Assembly (NCBI GenBank): GCA_028279405.1
Contig: JANQNU010000061.1
Span: 25,331 to 89,330 of the forward strand
Source of the DNA: Phycisphaerae bacterium
Lineage (GTDB): Bacteria; Planctomycetota; Phycisphaerae; UBA1845; Fen-1342
Length of the DNA stretch: 64,000 bases
Direction: 5' to 3'
Position numbers and translations under genes: made by a program
Part shown: one piece after another, positions 1 to 8,695 of the stretch
Position numbering within the stretch: position 1 is the stretch's first letter
Layout of the letters: every line of letters begins with the position of its first letter
The notes under the pieces: model-generated
Database searches by the model: none
What the model was told of the DNA's origin: nothing
What the model saw: only the letters and a program-made list of their open reading frames with translations

Positions 1-291
1 TTCACGGGCAAGCTTCTCGGAGGTGTGCAGATTCACCTGCGCGATCCGCACCAGGCTCGGCTGACCCCGATCCAGTTTCACGCGATGGATGTCGCGTCGC
101 AGCTCGATCCCGACCTCCGCTGGTTCGGGAGTCGGCGCGACCGGATGTTCGACAAGGTCTGCGGGACTGACGAGATCCGCCGGGCCTTCGAAGCAAACGA
201 GCCGATCGAGAAGATCCTCGAGCGCTGGAACGACGGCACAGCGGCGTTCCGCGAACGACGCAAGCCCTACCTGCTCTATCCGGATCAATGA
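1..291 (+). CDS. NamZ-type exo-beta-N-acetylmuramidase (DUF1343), 3' end only
   Basis: Frame 1 is open from the first base and stops with TGA at 289-291, so only the last 96 residues of the protein are in the window. The visible part has the DUF1343 C-terminal pattern: a GGVQIH strand, a phenylalanine-aspartate segment followed by a G-T-D-E-I-R-R helix, and the terminal run RRKPYLLY that closes many family members. The family removes terminal N-acetylmuramic acid from peptidoglycan fragments. The active-site part lies upstream of the window, so activity cannot be judged. The 3' side opens into a repeat-filled convergent gap. Confidence 0.75.
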   Translation, partial: FTGKLLGGVQIHLRDPHQARLTPIQFHAMDVASQLDPDLRWFGSRRDRMFDKVCGTDEIRRAFEANEPIEKILERWNDGTAAFRERRKPYLLYPDQ

Positions 292-876
292 CCCGACGGG
301 CTCCAGACACCAAACACAACGAGCCCCCGAGCGCAAGCGAGGGGTTCAAGGGGCGCAAAAAAACGACAGAATCCGCCGTCAGCAAGCACCGGTGCCCCAC
401 GTCATCTTGGGGTGGGGGACGGACTATGGATTGTCCTGGCGTCCCATCCTTCTAGGATGGGTGACTGACGCCGTGCGAATCACGAACCGCGTCTACCCCA
501 CATGCCGCCGCGCGGGTGCCCTATCCTTCCAAGGTGGAGAACGGTCGACTGCGCGACGGGTGGCACTGGCGGCTTGCCCGCCAGTGTTCAGGCCGTCCAA
601 TGGCTAGGGCCGCACGGGTGCCCCACCCCATCTTGGGGTAGGGGACGGACTGTGGATTGTCCTGGTGCCCCATCCTTCTAGGGTGGGGAACTGACGCCGT
701 GCGAACAGGAGCCGCGTCTACTCCACTATGCCGTCGCGTGACCGAGCCCAATTGCAGGGTGGGGCGGGCGTCTCGCCCGCCATTGCCCCGTCGCGTGCGC
801 TCCGGTCTCGCAATGGCGCCCCTCGGCACACAACGAGCCCCGAGCGCATGCCCCATCTTTTCGGGATGACGCACGC
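292..876. repeat. Mosaic palindromic repeat block 1
   Basis: This convergent gap holds no credible gene. It is built from short palindromic modules that recur through the window: GGCGGGCG-tct-CGCCCGCC (763-781), cactggcgg...ccgccagtg (564-586), two copies of a CCCCAC...TTGGGG palindrome near 391-424 and 618-650, two variants with CCCATCCTTCTAGG cores (about 440-470 and 661-690), and pieces of the GAGCCC-CGAGCGCAAGCGAGGGG word (318-347, 830-850). Open frames crossing the block are by-products of repetitive high-GC sequence. Confidence 0.85.
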
Positions 877-1725
877 TCATCCGCGCGTGCTCGCTCGTCG
901 GAGAACGAAATACAATGTCAGGAACAGTGCCAGTGCACTGAGTGCATTTGGGAAATGGCCGTATCCGTTGATCCAGAATAGCACGTTGGGCAAAGGGGCG
1001 GGCATGCTTTGCAATGCCCGCTCGAGGGTGGTGCCCAAAGCATGGTCGATGGTAAAAGCACTCAGTACGATGGCGCGGATCGAGAGGACGCTGGCGGTGA
1101 GGCTGACTTGTACCACGAGCCATGTCGCGAGAAACGCCCTCGGCAGCCGCCGTACGATCCAGATGAGTTGCAGCGTGATGAGCACGCTCGCCACGATACT
1201 GAGGAGATTCAGCAAGATGTACCCGACCAGGAGCGGCGTCGGCCACCACCACCAACCAAAGATATCCTGGAGCCAATGCGCTACCCAGGTTGTTTCGCGT
1301 ATCGCGAGGTAAACGACTTCCAGGATACGAATTTGTATCGCCAGCGCCCGGACCGGCCGGCCCGGTTCCCTCCAGGTAACCATCCAGGTTCCGGCAAGCG
1401 AGAGTAGCGGCACGATGACGTTGCCGAGAAGCTCCAGCAAATCGCTCCCGTCCGAAGCGCCAAGGAAGAACAGCAACCAGGTGGATAACTGAATCGCTAC
1501 GGTGATCGCCAACAGCAGCGCGCCGTTGGCGATGATTTGCACCCATCGATCCGGCGCGTACCGCAGGTAGTATCCATCCAGAGAGTCCGCAATCGGCTTC
1601 CCGCAATCCGGGCATGGCTGGTCGCCTAACTGCGTTCGCAGGTTGTACCCGCAGTGCCGGCAAGGCAGGTCATCGCGGACTGCACCGCGCTCGTCGAGTT
1701 CGGTGAGCGGCTCGGGATCGCTCAT
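877..1725 (-). CDS. Zinc-ribbon membrane protein, third of a tandem trio
   Basis: The 282-residue protein starts at the ATG at 1723-1725, which overlaps the stop of its upstream neighbour as ATGA. A longer in-frame extension exists but has no protein-like character, and the tandem paralogues all start at the equivalent point. After an acidic N-terminus (MSDPEPLTELDERG) comes a four-cysteine ribbon, CRHCGYNLR followed about 12 residues later by CPDCGKPI. The rest is hydrophobic with about five or six predicted membrane segments and Trp-rich loops. Function is unknown. The ribbon type is common in planctomycete membrane proteins. It is the last gene of the 3376-877 operon and ends at a repeat block. 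Confidence 0.8.
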   Translation of the reverse strand: MSDPEPLTELDERGAVRDDLPCRHCGYNLRTQLGDQPCPDCGKPIADSLDGYYLRYAPDRWVQIIANGALLLAITVAIQLSTWLLFFLGASDGSDLLELLGNVIVPLLSLAGTWMVTWREPGRPVRALAIQIRILEVVYLAIRETTWVAHWLQDIFGWWWWPTPLLVGYILLNLLSIVASVLITLQLIWIVRRLPRAFLATWLVVQVSLTASVLSIRAIVLSAFTIDHALGTTLERALQSMPAPLPNVLFWINGYGHFPNALSALALFLTLYFVLRRASTRG

Positions 1726-2537
1726 CGGCGAATCCCTCGTTTCCGTAGCGCCCGGTAGGTTTCGACCAGGAGGATCGCCGAGTTCAATTGCACGAGCGGC
1801 GGACAATAGGTGATGCCAATTCGAATCACCTGCGGTCGGACGTATAGATAGCGAATGAGGTCCAACCCAAGCAGTGCGTCTGCTGACTCGACAAGGTAGA
1901 CGCCAATCACGATCGCGTGGACAAACGCTACGAGACCGAACTGGATCCACAAAGCTAATGCCAATCCGGGGTGTGGAATTCGTCGGACCAGCCGATTCAG
2001 CCACCAAAGGACCGTCAGAAAGAGCCCGGCTTCCACCACGACCGTCCCGAGGCGACTCGTTAGAATCCACTCGAGACTCCCGTTCCAACTGAACGCTACT
2101 CGCAGGCGTTGCTCAACCCACAGGTATTCGATCATTACGAGGAGGAAGATCGCCAGGCAGCGAGCGAGCCACCCTGGTTTTCCCACTGAGCGGTTCGGTT
2201 CCGCCGACGTGATCATCCAGGTTCCGATGAGCCATGCGATGGGCGCAATCACGTATCCCACGATGGCGATGGGGCTTAATGCGCCCACGGTTATCTGGAC
2301 GACCATCGTCGCGGTGTTTACGACGGTTCCGACGATCCAAAGCGCGACCCCGCGAATGATGATCCGCGTCCACTCGGCCGGCACCTTGCCCAGCGAGTCC
2401 GCAATCGGCTTCCCGCATTCTGGACATGGCTGGTCGCCTGACTGCGTTCGCAGGTTGTACCCGCAATGCCGGCAGGACAGGTCGTCGCGGACGGCGCCAC
2501 GTTCGTCGAGTTCGGTGAGGGGCGCGGGATCGCTCAT
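1722..2537 (-). CDS. Zinc-ribbon membrane protein, second of a tandem trio
   Basis: This 271-residue paralogue has the same architecture as its neighbours: an MSDPAPLTELDERGAVRDD start almost identical to the downstream copy, a CRHCGYNLR...CPECGKPI ribbon, then a polytopic membrane domain. The start at 2535-2537 overlaps the stop of the upstream gene by ATGA, and its own stop overlaps the downstream start the same way, so the trio should be translationally coupled. High identity at the N-terminus and much lower identity in the membrane part indicate tandem duplication with divergence of the membrane domain. No enzymatic motif was seen. Confidence 0.8.
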   Translation of the reverse strand: MSDPAPLTELDERGAVRDDLSCRHCGYNLRTQSGDQPCPECGKPIADSLGKVPAEWTRIIIRGVALWIVGTVVNTATMVVQITVGALSPIAIVGYVIAPIAWLIGTWMITSAEPNRSVGKPGWLARCLAIFLLVMIEYLWVEQRLRVAFSWNGSLEWILTSRLGTVVVEAGLFLTVLWWLNRLVRRIPHPGLALALWIQFGLVAFVHAIVIGVYLVESADALLGLDLIRYLYVRPQVIRIGITYCPPLVQLNSAILLVETYRALRKRGIRR

Positions 2538-3376
2538 CGGCGAATCCCGTGTGCATGAATCGCACGGTAGACCAGCACGAGTACGACAATCGTGCCGAGT
2601 TTGGCGATGAGAGGGGCCCATGTAATGATGAGTCGCGCGATGCCCGTGATCGAGGACGCTGCCGGAAACAGGCCGAGCCCCAAGACCCAATCTGCCGATA
2701 CGGTGCTGAGTACGGCGATTCCAAACACATCGACGACCGCAATCAGAACGAGCAGGGTCGTAAGAGTGGTCGTCAGCCGCTTTCGCGGGACGCGACGAAC
2801 AAGCCGAGTCAGCCACCAAAGTATCGTTAGCGTGAGCAGAGCCGACAAGCACCAGGCAGCATGGAGGAGCGTGAGTGTCAATATGAGGTTCCCCGCCCAA
2901 CCCCATACCGTGCGCGCCAGTTGCTCCGCACATGTGAATTCGACCAGTAGGAGCAAGAGAATCGCGAGCCCCCGCAGGACCCGAGGCAACCCGGAAAGCG
3001 GGCGCACCGATTGGTCCGGCTGCGGCCAAGTGATCATCCACGTTCCGAGCAGCAAGGCGATCGGCGCGATCGCTCCGCCGACAATGGCTCCGAGATCGAC
3101 GAAACCAAGCCTGATCGTGACGAGCATGGCGATGACGAGCGCGACCGTCCCAAAGGTCCACTGCACGATCCCCCGATTGACGATCCGCGCCCACCCAGAC
3201 GGCGTCCGTCCGAGCGAGTCCGCGATCGGTTCGCCGCATTCCGGACATGGCTGGTCGCCCGCCTGCGTCCTCAGGTTATACCGGCAGTACCAGCAGGCAA
3301 CGTCATCGCGCACTCGTCCGTGATCGTCAAGTTGGGAAACCGGTTGCCTCTTCACGGCAGTCCCACCCGCGTTCAT
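2534..3376 (-). CDS. Zinc-ribbon membrane protein, first of a tandem trio
   Basis: The 280-residue protein starts at the ATG at 3374-3376 (MNAGGTAVKRQPVSQL). The ribbon is slightly divergent, CWYCRYNLR...CPECGEPI, and the C-terminal part carries about six hydrophobic segments. Its stop overlaps the next start by ATGA. It is the first gene of the trio and the most divergent at the N-terminus. The 48-base gap to the metallophosphatase gene upstream could allow co-transcription with 3424-6666. Function is not recognised. A membrane-anchored metal-binding or scaffold role is a guess only. Confidence 0.8.
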   Translation of the reverse strand: MNAGGTAVKRQPVSQLDDHGRVRDDVACWYCRYNLRTQAGDQPCPECGEPIADSLGRTPSGWARIVNRGIVQWTFGTVALVIAMLVTIRLGFVDLGAIVGGAIAPIALLLGTWMITWPQPDQSVRPLSGLPRVLRGLAILLLLLVEFTCAEQLARTVWGWAGNLILTLTLLHAAWCLSALLTLTILWWLTRLVRRVPRKRLTTTLTTLLVLIAVVDVFGIAVLSTVSADWVLGLGLFPAASSITGIARLIITWAPLIAKLGTIVVLVLVYRAIHAHGIRR

Positions 3377-3423
3377 GTGCGCCCCCAAGCCGCCTATACG
3401 TGGCAATATCCGCGATGTTGATA

Positions 3424-4644
3424 TCAGTCTTCGGCCGGTGCGGTCGTTGTGCGTCTGGTAGTGCGCACGGTGCACGACCATTCGTCGAGCGTGTTGCCGT
3501 CCGCATCGAGCTGATACAGCGTGAGCGTATCGTCGGCGATCTTGATCAGCGTGAAGCTATGGACGGCGTGGTTCATCTTGGCGACATACGCTGGTGCCGC
3601 GTCGCGCGGTTCGTACAACCGAGCGCCGCCCGCTCCCGTAATCACGTAGACGACACCACCCTCGTCGCGCGTCGTGACGGTGCCCGCGCGCAACGGCCGC
3701 ATCCGCTGGTACATGTGATCGTGCCCGTTGAACACGATGTCGACGCCGGTCTCTTCGAACACCGGCACGAGTGTTTCCTGAATCCGAACGTTTTCCTCGT
3801 ACTTTCCGCCCGTGAACGGCGGATGATGAAACACGCAGAACCGCCATTGCGGCCCCGGCTCCGACAGCACGTCACGCGCCCATGGCGCAATGGAGTTCGC
3901 CAGCGTCGAGTCCTCATCGTCCTCGACCGATGTGGTGTCGATCACGACGAACCGGCAGGGCCCCGCGTCGAACCAGTAATTACGCTCGGCCGGCAAACCG
4001 GTCGGGCCGTTCTCCGGTAGTTCGAAAACCTCGTGATAGGCCGAGACGTTCGGGAGATCATGGTTTCCCAGGCTCGGCCAGAACGGTCGGCGGGCCAGCT
4101 CCGACGCATACGGTGCAAAGAACCGACTGGCGTACTTTGCGCGTTCGCCGCTGCCGTAAACCACATCCCCAGTATGTACGTAGAAGTCCGGCTTCCACTC
4201 GCCCATCGCTTGCGCGAGTCGGTACTGCTCACGCGTTCCCTTCCCGCTGTCGCCAAAGACGATGAAGGACATCGCGCCGTCTGTGTCCGACGGCAGTACG
4301 ACCTCGGACGCCGAAAGCACGCGCCCGCCGACTGTCTGCACCGAATACGCGACCGCTTGGCCTGCGGGGAGGTTCGAGCAGACCGCGCGGTGTCGGCGTC
4401 CGTCACGGCTCGGTCGAACGTCCGCCTTCGGATCGATCTCGACCTTACAGTCCGTCGCGTCCGTCGTATACCAGACCAGCTCGAAACCGGTTGCCGTGAC
4501 GGCCTGTACCATCGGCCCCTCGACAATCCTCAATGGGATCAGCTTGGGCGTTACAAAGTGCCAGACCACCAGAGACGCTGCCGTCGCGATCAGCGTTGCG
4601 AACGTTGCGCCCCAAGTCGTCCGCGCCGGTCCGTCCGCAATCAT
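3424..4644 (-). CDS. Membrane-anchored purple-acid-phosphatase-like metallophosphoesterase
   Basis: The 406-residue protein starts at 4642-4644, where ATG overlaps the upstream stop as ATGA. Residues 12-31 form a signal anchor. A fibronectin-like beta domain (about 45-118) precedes the calcineurin-like phosphoesterase fold. All metal-binding motifs are visible in order: GDSG (131-134), GDVVY (159-163), GNHD (193-196), HHPP (273-276) and GHDH (307-310). This arrangement of an N-terminal Fn3-like domain plus a metallophos domain is that of purple acid phosphatases, so an extracytoplasmic phosphomonoesterase is likely. The substrate is unknown. It is co-transcribed with a HEAT-like secreted protein and coaD. 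Confidence 0.85.
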   Translation of the reverse strand: MIADGPARTTWGATFATLIATAASLVVWHFVTPKLIPLRIVEGPMVQAVTATGFELVWYTTDATDCKVEIDPKADVRPSRDGRRHRAVCSNLPAGQAVAYSVQTVGGRVLSASEVVLPSDTDGAMSFIVFGDSGKGTREQYRLAQAMGEWKPDFYVHTGDVVYGSGERAKYASRFFAPYASELARRPFWPSLGNHDLPNVSAYHEVFELPENGPTGLPAERNYWFDAGPCRFVVIDTTSVEDDEDSTLANSIAPWARDVLSEPGPQWRFCVFHHPPFTGGKYEENVRIQETLVPVFEETGVDIVFNGHDHMYQRMRPLRAGTVTTRDEGGVVYVITGAGGARLYEPRDAAPAYVAKMNHAVHSFTLIKIADDTLTLYQLDADGNTLDEWSCTVRTTRRTTTAPAED

Positions 4645-5744
4645 TCGCGCTCCCGTCCAGGGTTGGGTATCACTTGCGGGATCATCAACGGTGCCCGCTC
4701 GTCCCGCGGCAGCGAGGCGTTCCGCTCCATCCACGCTCGAAAAGCGAAGTGTGCCTTCTGGCGTTTGCCGTCATCATCAAAGCCACGAGGAGCGTCCGGT
4801 GCGTTCGCCGGCGCGAAGCCGAGCGGCTCCGGATCGAGCTCGTAGATTCGCAGCAAAGCCAGCAAGGCCGCATCGCCAACGGTTTGCGTGATCGGCGCCT
4901 TGCCGGCCGGCCTGGAGAGCAGTCGCGGCTGCGGATCGTCCAGGAATGCCAACAGGAGCGGGGCGACCGTTTCGTCGCCGACCTCACCGAGTCGGTCGAC
5001 CACCGCCAGAATGTCGTGGAAGAACGGGCGGAAAGTCGGCTGTCCCAGCGTTTCCAGCGTCTCGGCCAGTAGCGGCGCCTGTGCCTCCGAGGCGGATATC
5101 GACACGATCGCCGTCGCGCGGTTCAGAAAATCCGCGTACACGATCGCCACGTCCGGATTCGCTCCGATCCGTTCCGGCGATCGGAGAATTTTTAACGCCT
5201 CCTGAGCAAAATGCGACAATCCACGCTGCAGCGCCGGATCCGAACTGAGTCGACGCGCAAGCTCCAACGCCCGATCGGCGACGTCCGCGTCCCAGTCGTG
5301 AACCTTCGCCGCGATCAGCAGACCGGCCATGCTGTTCGGGCGCGGGGGCACCCGATCCAGCGCCGCGGACCGTACCCGCGGGTCAGCGTGAAAGAGGTTC
5401 TCGATCAGTACCGGGTCCGACGCATGCGCCCGATCGAGCGCGACCCGATCCGTCTTCGCAAGCGACGCTCGATACAAACGATAATGGACTGTACCGAACA
5501 CGCGCTGTGCCGCGGCGTACACCCGCTCCTGTTCATCGAGTGGACGCTGCTCCAACCCGTCGAACAACTCGTCCAGCGGCCGTGTCAGCGCGTCGATCAG
5601 CTCCCGTTCCGCGCCCAATTGTCCCTTGGCGACTCGGTCCGCCAAGGCACGCACAGTGCCCTCATCCGTCGCCGCGCGGACCCCCGACACCAATACCAGC
5701 AGCCAAACCACAACGATTGCACCGCGAAACCTCGCCGGCATCAT
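4641..5744 (-). CDS. Secreted HEAT-like helical repeat protein
   Basis: The 367-residue product starts at 5742-5744, overlapping the coaD stop by ATGA. It has a clear signal peptide ending around residue 24 (hydrophobic core VVVWLLVLVSG, then VRAA). The mature part is alpha-helical and rich in Ala, Leu and Arg, with recurring helix pairs such as a DPRVRSAALDRVP segment typical of HEAT-like repeats. There are no catalytic motifs. It probably acts as a periplasmic or secreted scaffold. Its position between coaD and the phosphatase is conserved only in the sense of operon overlap, and no functional link is evident. Confidence 0.7.
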   Translation of the reverse strand: MMPARFRGAIVVVWLLVLVSGVRAATDEGTVRALADRVAKGQLGAERELIDALTRPLDELFDGLEQRPLDEQERVYAAAQRVFGTVHYRLYRASLAKTDRVALDRAHASDPVLIENLFHADPRVRSAALDRVPPRPNSMAGLLIAAKVHDWDADVADRALELARRLSSDPALQRGLSHFAQEALKILRSPERIGANPDVAIVYADFLNRATAIVSISASEAQAPLLAETLETLGQPTFRPFFHDILAVVDRLGEVGDETVAPLLLAFLDDPQPRLLSRPAGKAPITQTVGDAALLALLRIYELDPEPLGFAPANAPDAPRGFDDDGKRQKAHFAFRAWMERNASLPRDERAPLMIPQVIPNPGRERE

Positions 5745-6274
5745 GGCCGGCCTCCCGCGCCGCTGTGCGGACCACCCAGCTTCGCCGCGAGCGCTTCCGC
5801 CACGTCGGACGGAACCAGATGCTCGACCTGTCGCCGATCGCCGCCCCCTAACTCGTAGATCTGGCGGATGTAGGTGCTCGACGTCAACGCGTGTGTTTCG
5901 CTCGCCAGCAGAAAGACAGTCTCGATTTGCCCGATGGCCCGGTTCAGGTTGGCTTGCATCAGCTCTTCGCTGAAGTCTGCGATGTTGCGAATCCCACGCA
6001 GTAGCACCCGGGCACCCATTCGTCTGGCGAAGTCGATCGTCAATCCATCGTAGGCTTCGACGCGCACATTGGAGAGGTTTGCAATATGCGGCAGGATCAT
6101 CGACACGCGCTCGGCCGACGAGAACAAGCTTCGCTTTTCCGGGTTGACGCCCACCCCGACGACGAGCTCGTTGAACAGCCCGCTGGCGCGCCGCACGATG
6201 TCGAGATGCCCGTGGGTCACCGGATCGAAGGACCCGGCATACACTGCGCGAATCGCGTCAACGGATTCGGTCAT
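5741..6274 (-). CDS. coaD: Pantetheine-phosphate adenylyltransferase CoaD
   Basis: This 177-residue protein transfers AMP from ATP to 4'-phosphopantetheine, giving dephospho-CoA in the cytoplasm, the fourth step of CoA synthesis. The nucleotidyltransferase signature is intact: AGSFDPVTHGH at 13-23 supplies the T/HxGH motif, and the RGIRNIADFSEEL segment and the SSTYIRQ motif near the C-terminus match the family. The length is slightly above the usual 160 residues because of a Gly/Pro-rich tail. Other CoA genes (coaC, coaB) lie at 8696-9918 in a different operon. Its stop overlaps the next start. Confidence 0.95.
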   Translation of the reverse strand: MTESVDAIRAVYAGSFDPVTHGHLDIVRRASGLFNELVVGVGVNPEKRSLFSSAERVSMILPHIANLSNVRVEAYDGLTIDFARRMGARVLLRGIRNIADFSEELMQANLNRAIGQIETVFLLASETHALTSSTYIRQIYELGGGDRRQVEHLVPSDVAEALAAKLGGPHSGAGGRP

Positions 6275-6381
6275 AGGTGATCATGATCCCATCGCGAACG
6301 ACGAGGCGCACGCCGTTGCCAACGGCCCGCATATCGACGGCTCGAAGAGGATGCCGTCAAGCCGGCGCGGAAGACAACTGG

Positions 6382-6666
6382 CTATTGCTGTTGCCGCTTC
6401 GCGAAACGCACCGTGCAGGATTGCGGATCCTCTACGCCGAGGAACCGTTCCCACTCTTCATGGATCGTGGCATCCACGCCCGCTTCCCGCGCCCGACGCT
6501 GCAGGTACGTTTGGAGCGTGATCAGCATGTCATCTTCGTCGAATTCATCCAACGCGCCCGCTCCTCCCTGATGCAGCTGACGAAACAGTGCCCGATAGAG
6601 CTTCTTGATCTGACTGAGCGTCAGTGCCAACTCGATGCGATCCTTCTCGGCTTCCTTGAGCAACAT
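6382..6666 (-). CDS. Small hypothetical helical protein
   Basis: A 94-residue, highly charged, mostly helical protein (MLLKEAEKDRIELALTLSQI... at the start, ending KRQQQ). The ATG at 6664-6666 has a weak AAGG upstream. No family is recognised. The acidic stretch DEFDEDDMLITLQTYLQRR resembles a short regulatory or adaptor helix bundle. It lies 107 bases upstream of coaD on the same strand and may be the first gene of the coaD operon. Normal codon pattern and absence of repeats support a real gene. Confidence 0.55.
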   Translation of the reverse strand: MLLKEAEKDRIELALTLSQIKKLYRALFRQLHQGGAGALDEFDEDDMLITLQTYLQRRAREAGVDATIHEEWERFLGVEDPQSCTVRFAKRQQQ

Positions 6667-6992
6667 CTGTCTTCGCCTTCATTTCGAACGCCACGGAACC
6701 GGTTTCTCCATATCCTAGCAGCTCACGATCGGGTGTCCATTCACACAACCCGCACCGCCAGCTCGTCCGTTGGTGGCCGGGTGCCCCACCCAATCTTCGG
6801 GCGGGTGAGGGACGATCTCGTGGTGCCCCACCCCATCTTGGGGTGGGGGACGGACGACCCAGGTTGCGTTCCCTTCAAGGAGCACCAACACAACTCCGCT
6901 CGAATCCCGCACACGCGCCTCCTTTGCCGATAAACGCCGCCCGGCTGCCGGTCAGCGCAGGAGCACTGGCCACGCGCTGCCTACCCTTCGGT
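6667..6992. repeat. Divergent gap with two A-type palindromes
   Basis: The gap between the divergent 94-residue protein and the terminase gene contains two copies of the GTGCCC-CACCC...TTGGGGTGGGG palindrome (about 6780-6812 and 6822-6857). The second copy abuts the potential upstream GTG start of the terminase frame. No convincing promoter or small gene was seen in the rest. Confidence 0.65.
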
Positions 6993-8435
6993 GTGGAAGA
7001 TTCGCGACAGACCTCCTCATCCGCAGACGTCCTTGACTGGGCGTTGCGCTTCTTGCCGGAGTACTTCACAGATTCCCCGGCTGCGTTTCATAGCGACCTG
7101 CTCCGCGATCTCGCCAACGATGCGAAGTGCCTCATGGCGCGCGTTGCCCCCCGTGGTCACGCCAAGAGCACCTGTGCTGCGTTCGCGTTCCCGCTATGGT
7201 GCATTTGTCAGCGTCGTCGGACGAACATCGTCATTCTGACCCACGAGTCCGCGCTCGCGACGCAGTTCGTAAGCGACATTCGTCGCGAACTCGAGACCAA
7301 CGATCGAATTCTGGACACGTTCGGCGATCTGTGCGCATCGTCCGCCCCGCGTCGCAGCCGCAAGCGATGGTCAGGCGCGTTTTTCACCACCGCCACCGGT
7401 ATCACCGTCCAAGCCAAGAGTGTCGGCGGGAGTCTCCGCGGCACCCGTGCCGGTCCGCAACGACCGGACCTCATCGTCTGCGACGACATCGAGAAAGACG
7501 AGCTGGTGGCAGCGCCGGAAGGTCGCGCCAAACTAGAGCATTGGCTGCGGCGCGTCGTCCTGCCCGCGCTCGCACCCCGCGGCAAGCTGGTCGTGCTCGG
7601 ATCAATCCTGCACTACGACTCGCTGTTGGCCAACCTGGTCGATCGAAAACGCTTCCCCCGTTGGGACTACAGGGTCTACCGCGCCATCGAAGCCGAGTTG
7701 GCCGACGACGGTCAATACTACAAAGTCCCGCTCTGGCCGGCGCGTTGGCCGCTCGAGCGCCTCGACGAGGAGCGCGAACGCGTCGGGACGCTGGCGTTCG
7801 AGCAGGAGTACATGGCAAACCCCATTGATGAGACGTTGCGCGTCTTTCGACCGGAATGGCTCCGCCGCTATGCTCCCGAGGAGCTGGTCGGCAAGGAGTT
7901 GACGCACGTCATGACGGTTGACCCCGCGACCGGCAAGGCCGGCGGTGATTACTTCGCGATCTGGGTCGGCGCCGTCGACGTTCACACCGGCGTCATCTAC
8001 ACCCGCGCGCTCCAGCTCGAGCGAATCGGGATTGTCGATCAGATCCAGCGTGTCATCGCCGCGTTTCAGCGCTGGCAGCCCGTACAGATCGGAATCGAGA
8101 CGGTTGCATACCAGGTGGCGCTCAAACAGATCCTCGACGACTTCAGTCGGCGGACGAAACGGTACTTGCCGCTCGTCGAACTCAGGGTGCATGCTAACAA
8201 ACGCGCTCGCATCGAAGGCGTCGCGCCTTTCTTCGAGAACGGAACGCTATTGTTGCCTCAGGATCTCGATCCCGAGGCCGAACGGCAATTTCTCCATTTC
8301 CCCAAGGCGCGGCACGACGACGCCCCGGATGTGTGCGCGATGGGCATCGGGCTCGCCCGCGACGTGTGCGGCTTACCGATTGACGGGGCCGTAGCCCCCA
8401 GCCGCAATCGTTTCCATCGCGACGGCGCCTGGTAG
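6993..8435 (+). CDS. Phage-type terminase large subunit, orphan
   Basis: About 480 residues if started at the GTG at 6993. In-frame TTG (6924) and GTG (6843) starts also exist, but none has a clear Shine-Dalgarno, and the 6843 start lies inside a repeat. Counting from 6993, the packaging ATPase shows a Walker-A-like RGHAKST (54-60) and Walker B LIVCDD with adjacent Glu (about 160-168). The RNase-H-like nuclease half shows the acidic residues expected: D310 in MTVDPATGK, E369 in GIETVAYQ, and D443/D446 in HDDAPD. Together this is a complete TerL. No portal, capsid, small terminase, integrase or other phage gene is nearby, so it is either a prophage remnant or domesticated. Confidence 0.85.
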   Translation: MEDSRQTSSSADVLDWALRFLPEYFTDSPAAFHSDLLRDLANDAKCLMARVAPRGHAKSTCAAFAFPLWCICQRRRTNIVILTHESALATQFVSDIRRELETNDRILDTFGDLCASSAPRRSRKRWSGAFFTTATGITVQAKSVGGSLRGTRAGPQRPDLIVCDDIEKDELVAAPEGRAKLEHWLRRVVLPALAPRGKLVVLGSILHYDSLLANLVDRKRFPRWDYRVYRAIEAELADDGQYYKVPLWPARWPLERLDEERERVGTLAFEQEYMANPIDETLRVFRPEWLRRYAPEELVGKELTHVMTVDPATGKAGGDYFAIWVGAVDVHTGVIYTRALQLERIGIVDQIQRVIAAFQRWQPVQIGIETVAYQVALKQILDDFSRRTKRYLPLVELRVHANKRARIEGVAPFFENGTLLLPQDLDPEAERQFLHFPKARHDDAPDVCAMGIGLARDVCGLPIDGAVAPSRNRFHRDGAW

Positions 8436-8695
8436 GGGGCGGTGGGTGGCACTGGCGGCTTGTCCGCCAGTGTTGGGATCGTTCGTTGCGTGCTGTCGCG
8501 ATTGCCTGGTCCCCCATCCCTTCCAGGGACGGGGGACTGAAGAACGCTACCGTCCGTCCTTCATTTCTGGATGGGGTGGGGCACTCGCTACCAGGGTGGG
8601 GCGGGCGTCTCGCCCGCCATTGACCCGTCGCTTGCGCTCCGGGCCCGCGCCCAGGGCGCCGACGCGAGCCGCGAGCGCCAGCGAGGGGATGCGGC
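8436..8695. repeat. Mosaic palindromic repeat block 2
   Basis: The convergent gap between the terminase and coaB is filled with repeat modules: the CACTGGCGG hairpin (about 8450-8472), a CCCATCCC-TTCCAGGGA variant (about 8508-8545), a TGGGGTGGGGCAC half-palindrome (8572-8584), GGCGGGCG-tct-CGCCCGCC (8600-8618) and the GCGAGCGCCAGCGAGGGG word (about 8669-8690). The module order B then E matches block 1. Nothing else is seen. Confidence 0.85.

Noticed and set aside
521..1663. A 380-codon minus-strand frame overlapping the zinc-ribbon gene
   Set aside because: It is the wrong frame through both the repeat block and the zinc-ribbon gene. The in-frame neighbours and ATGA coupling support the other frame.
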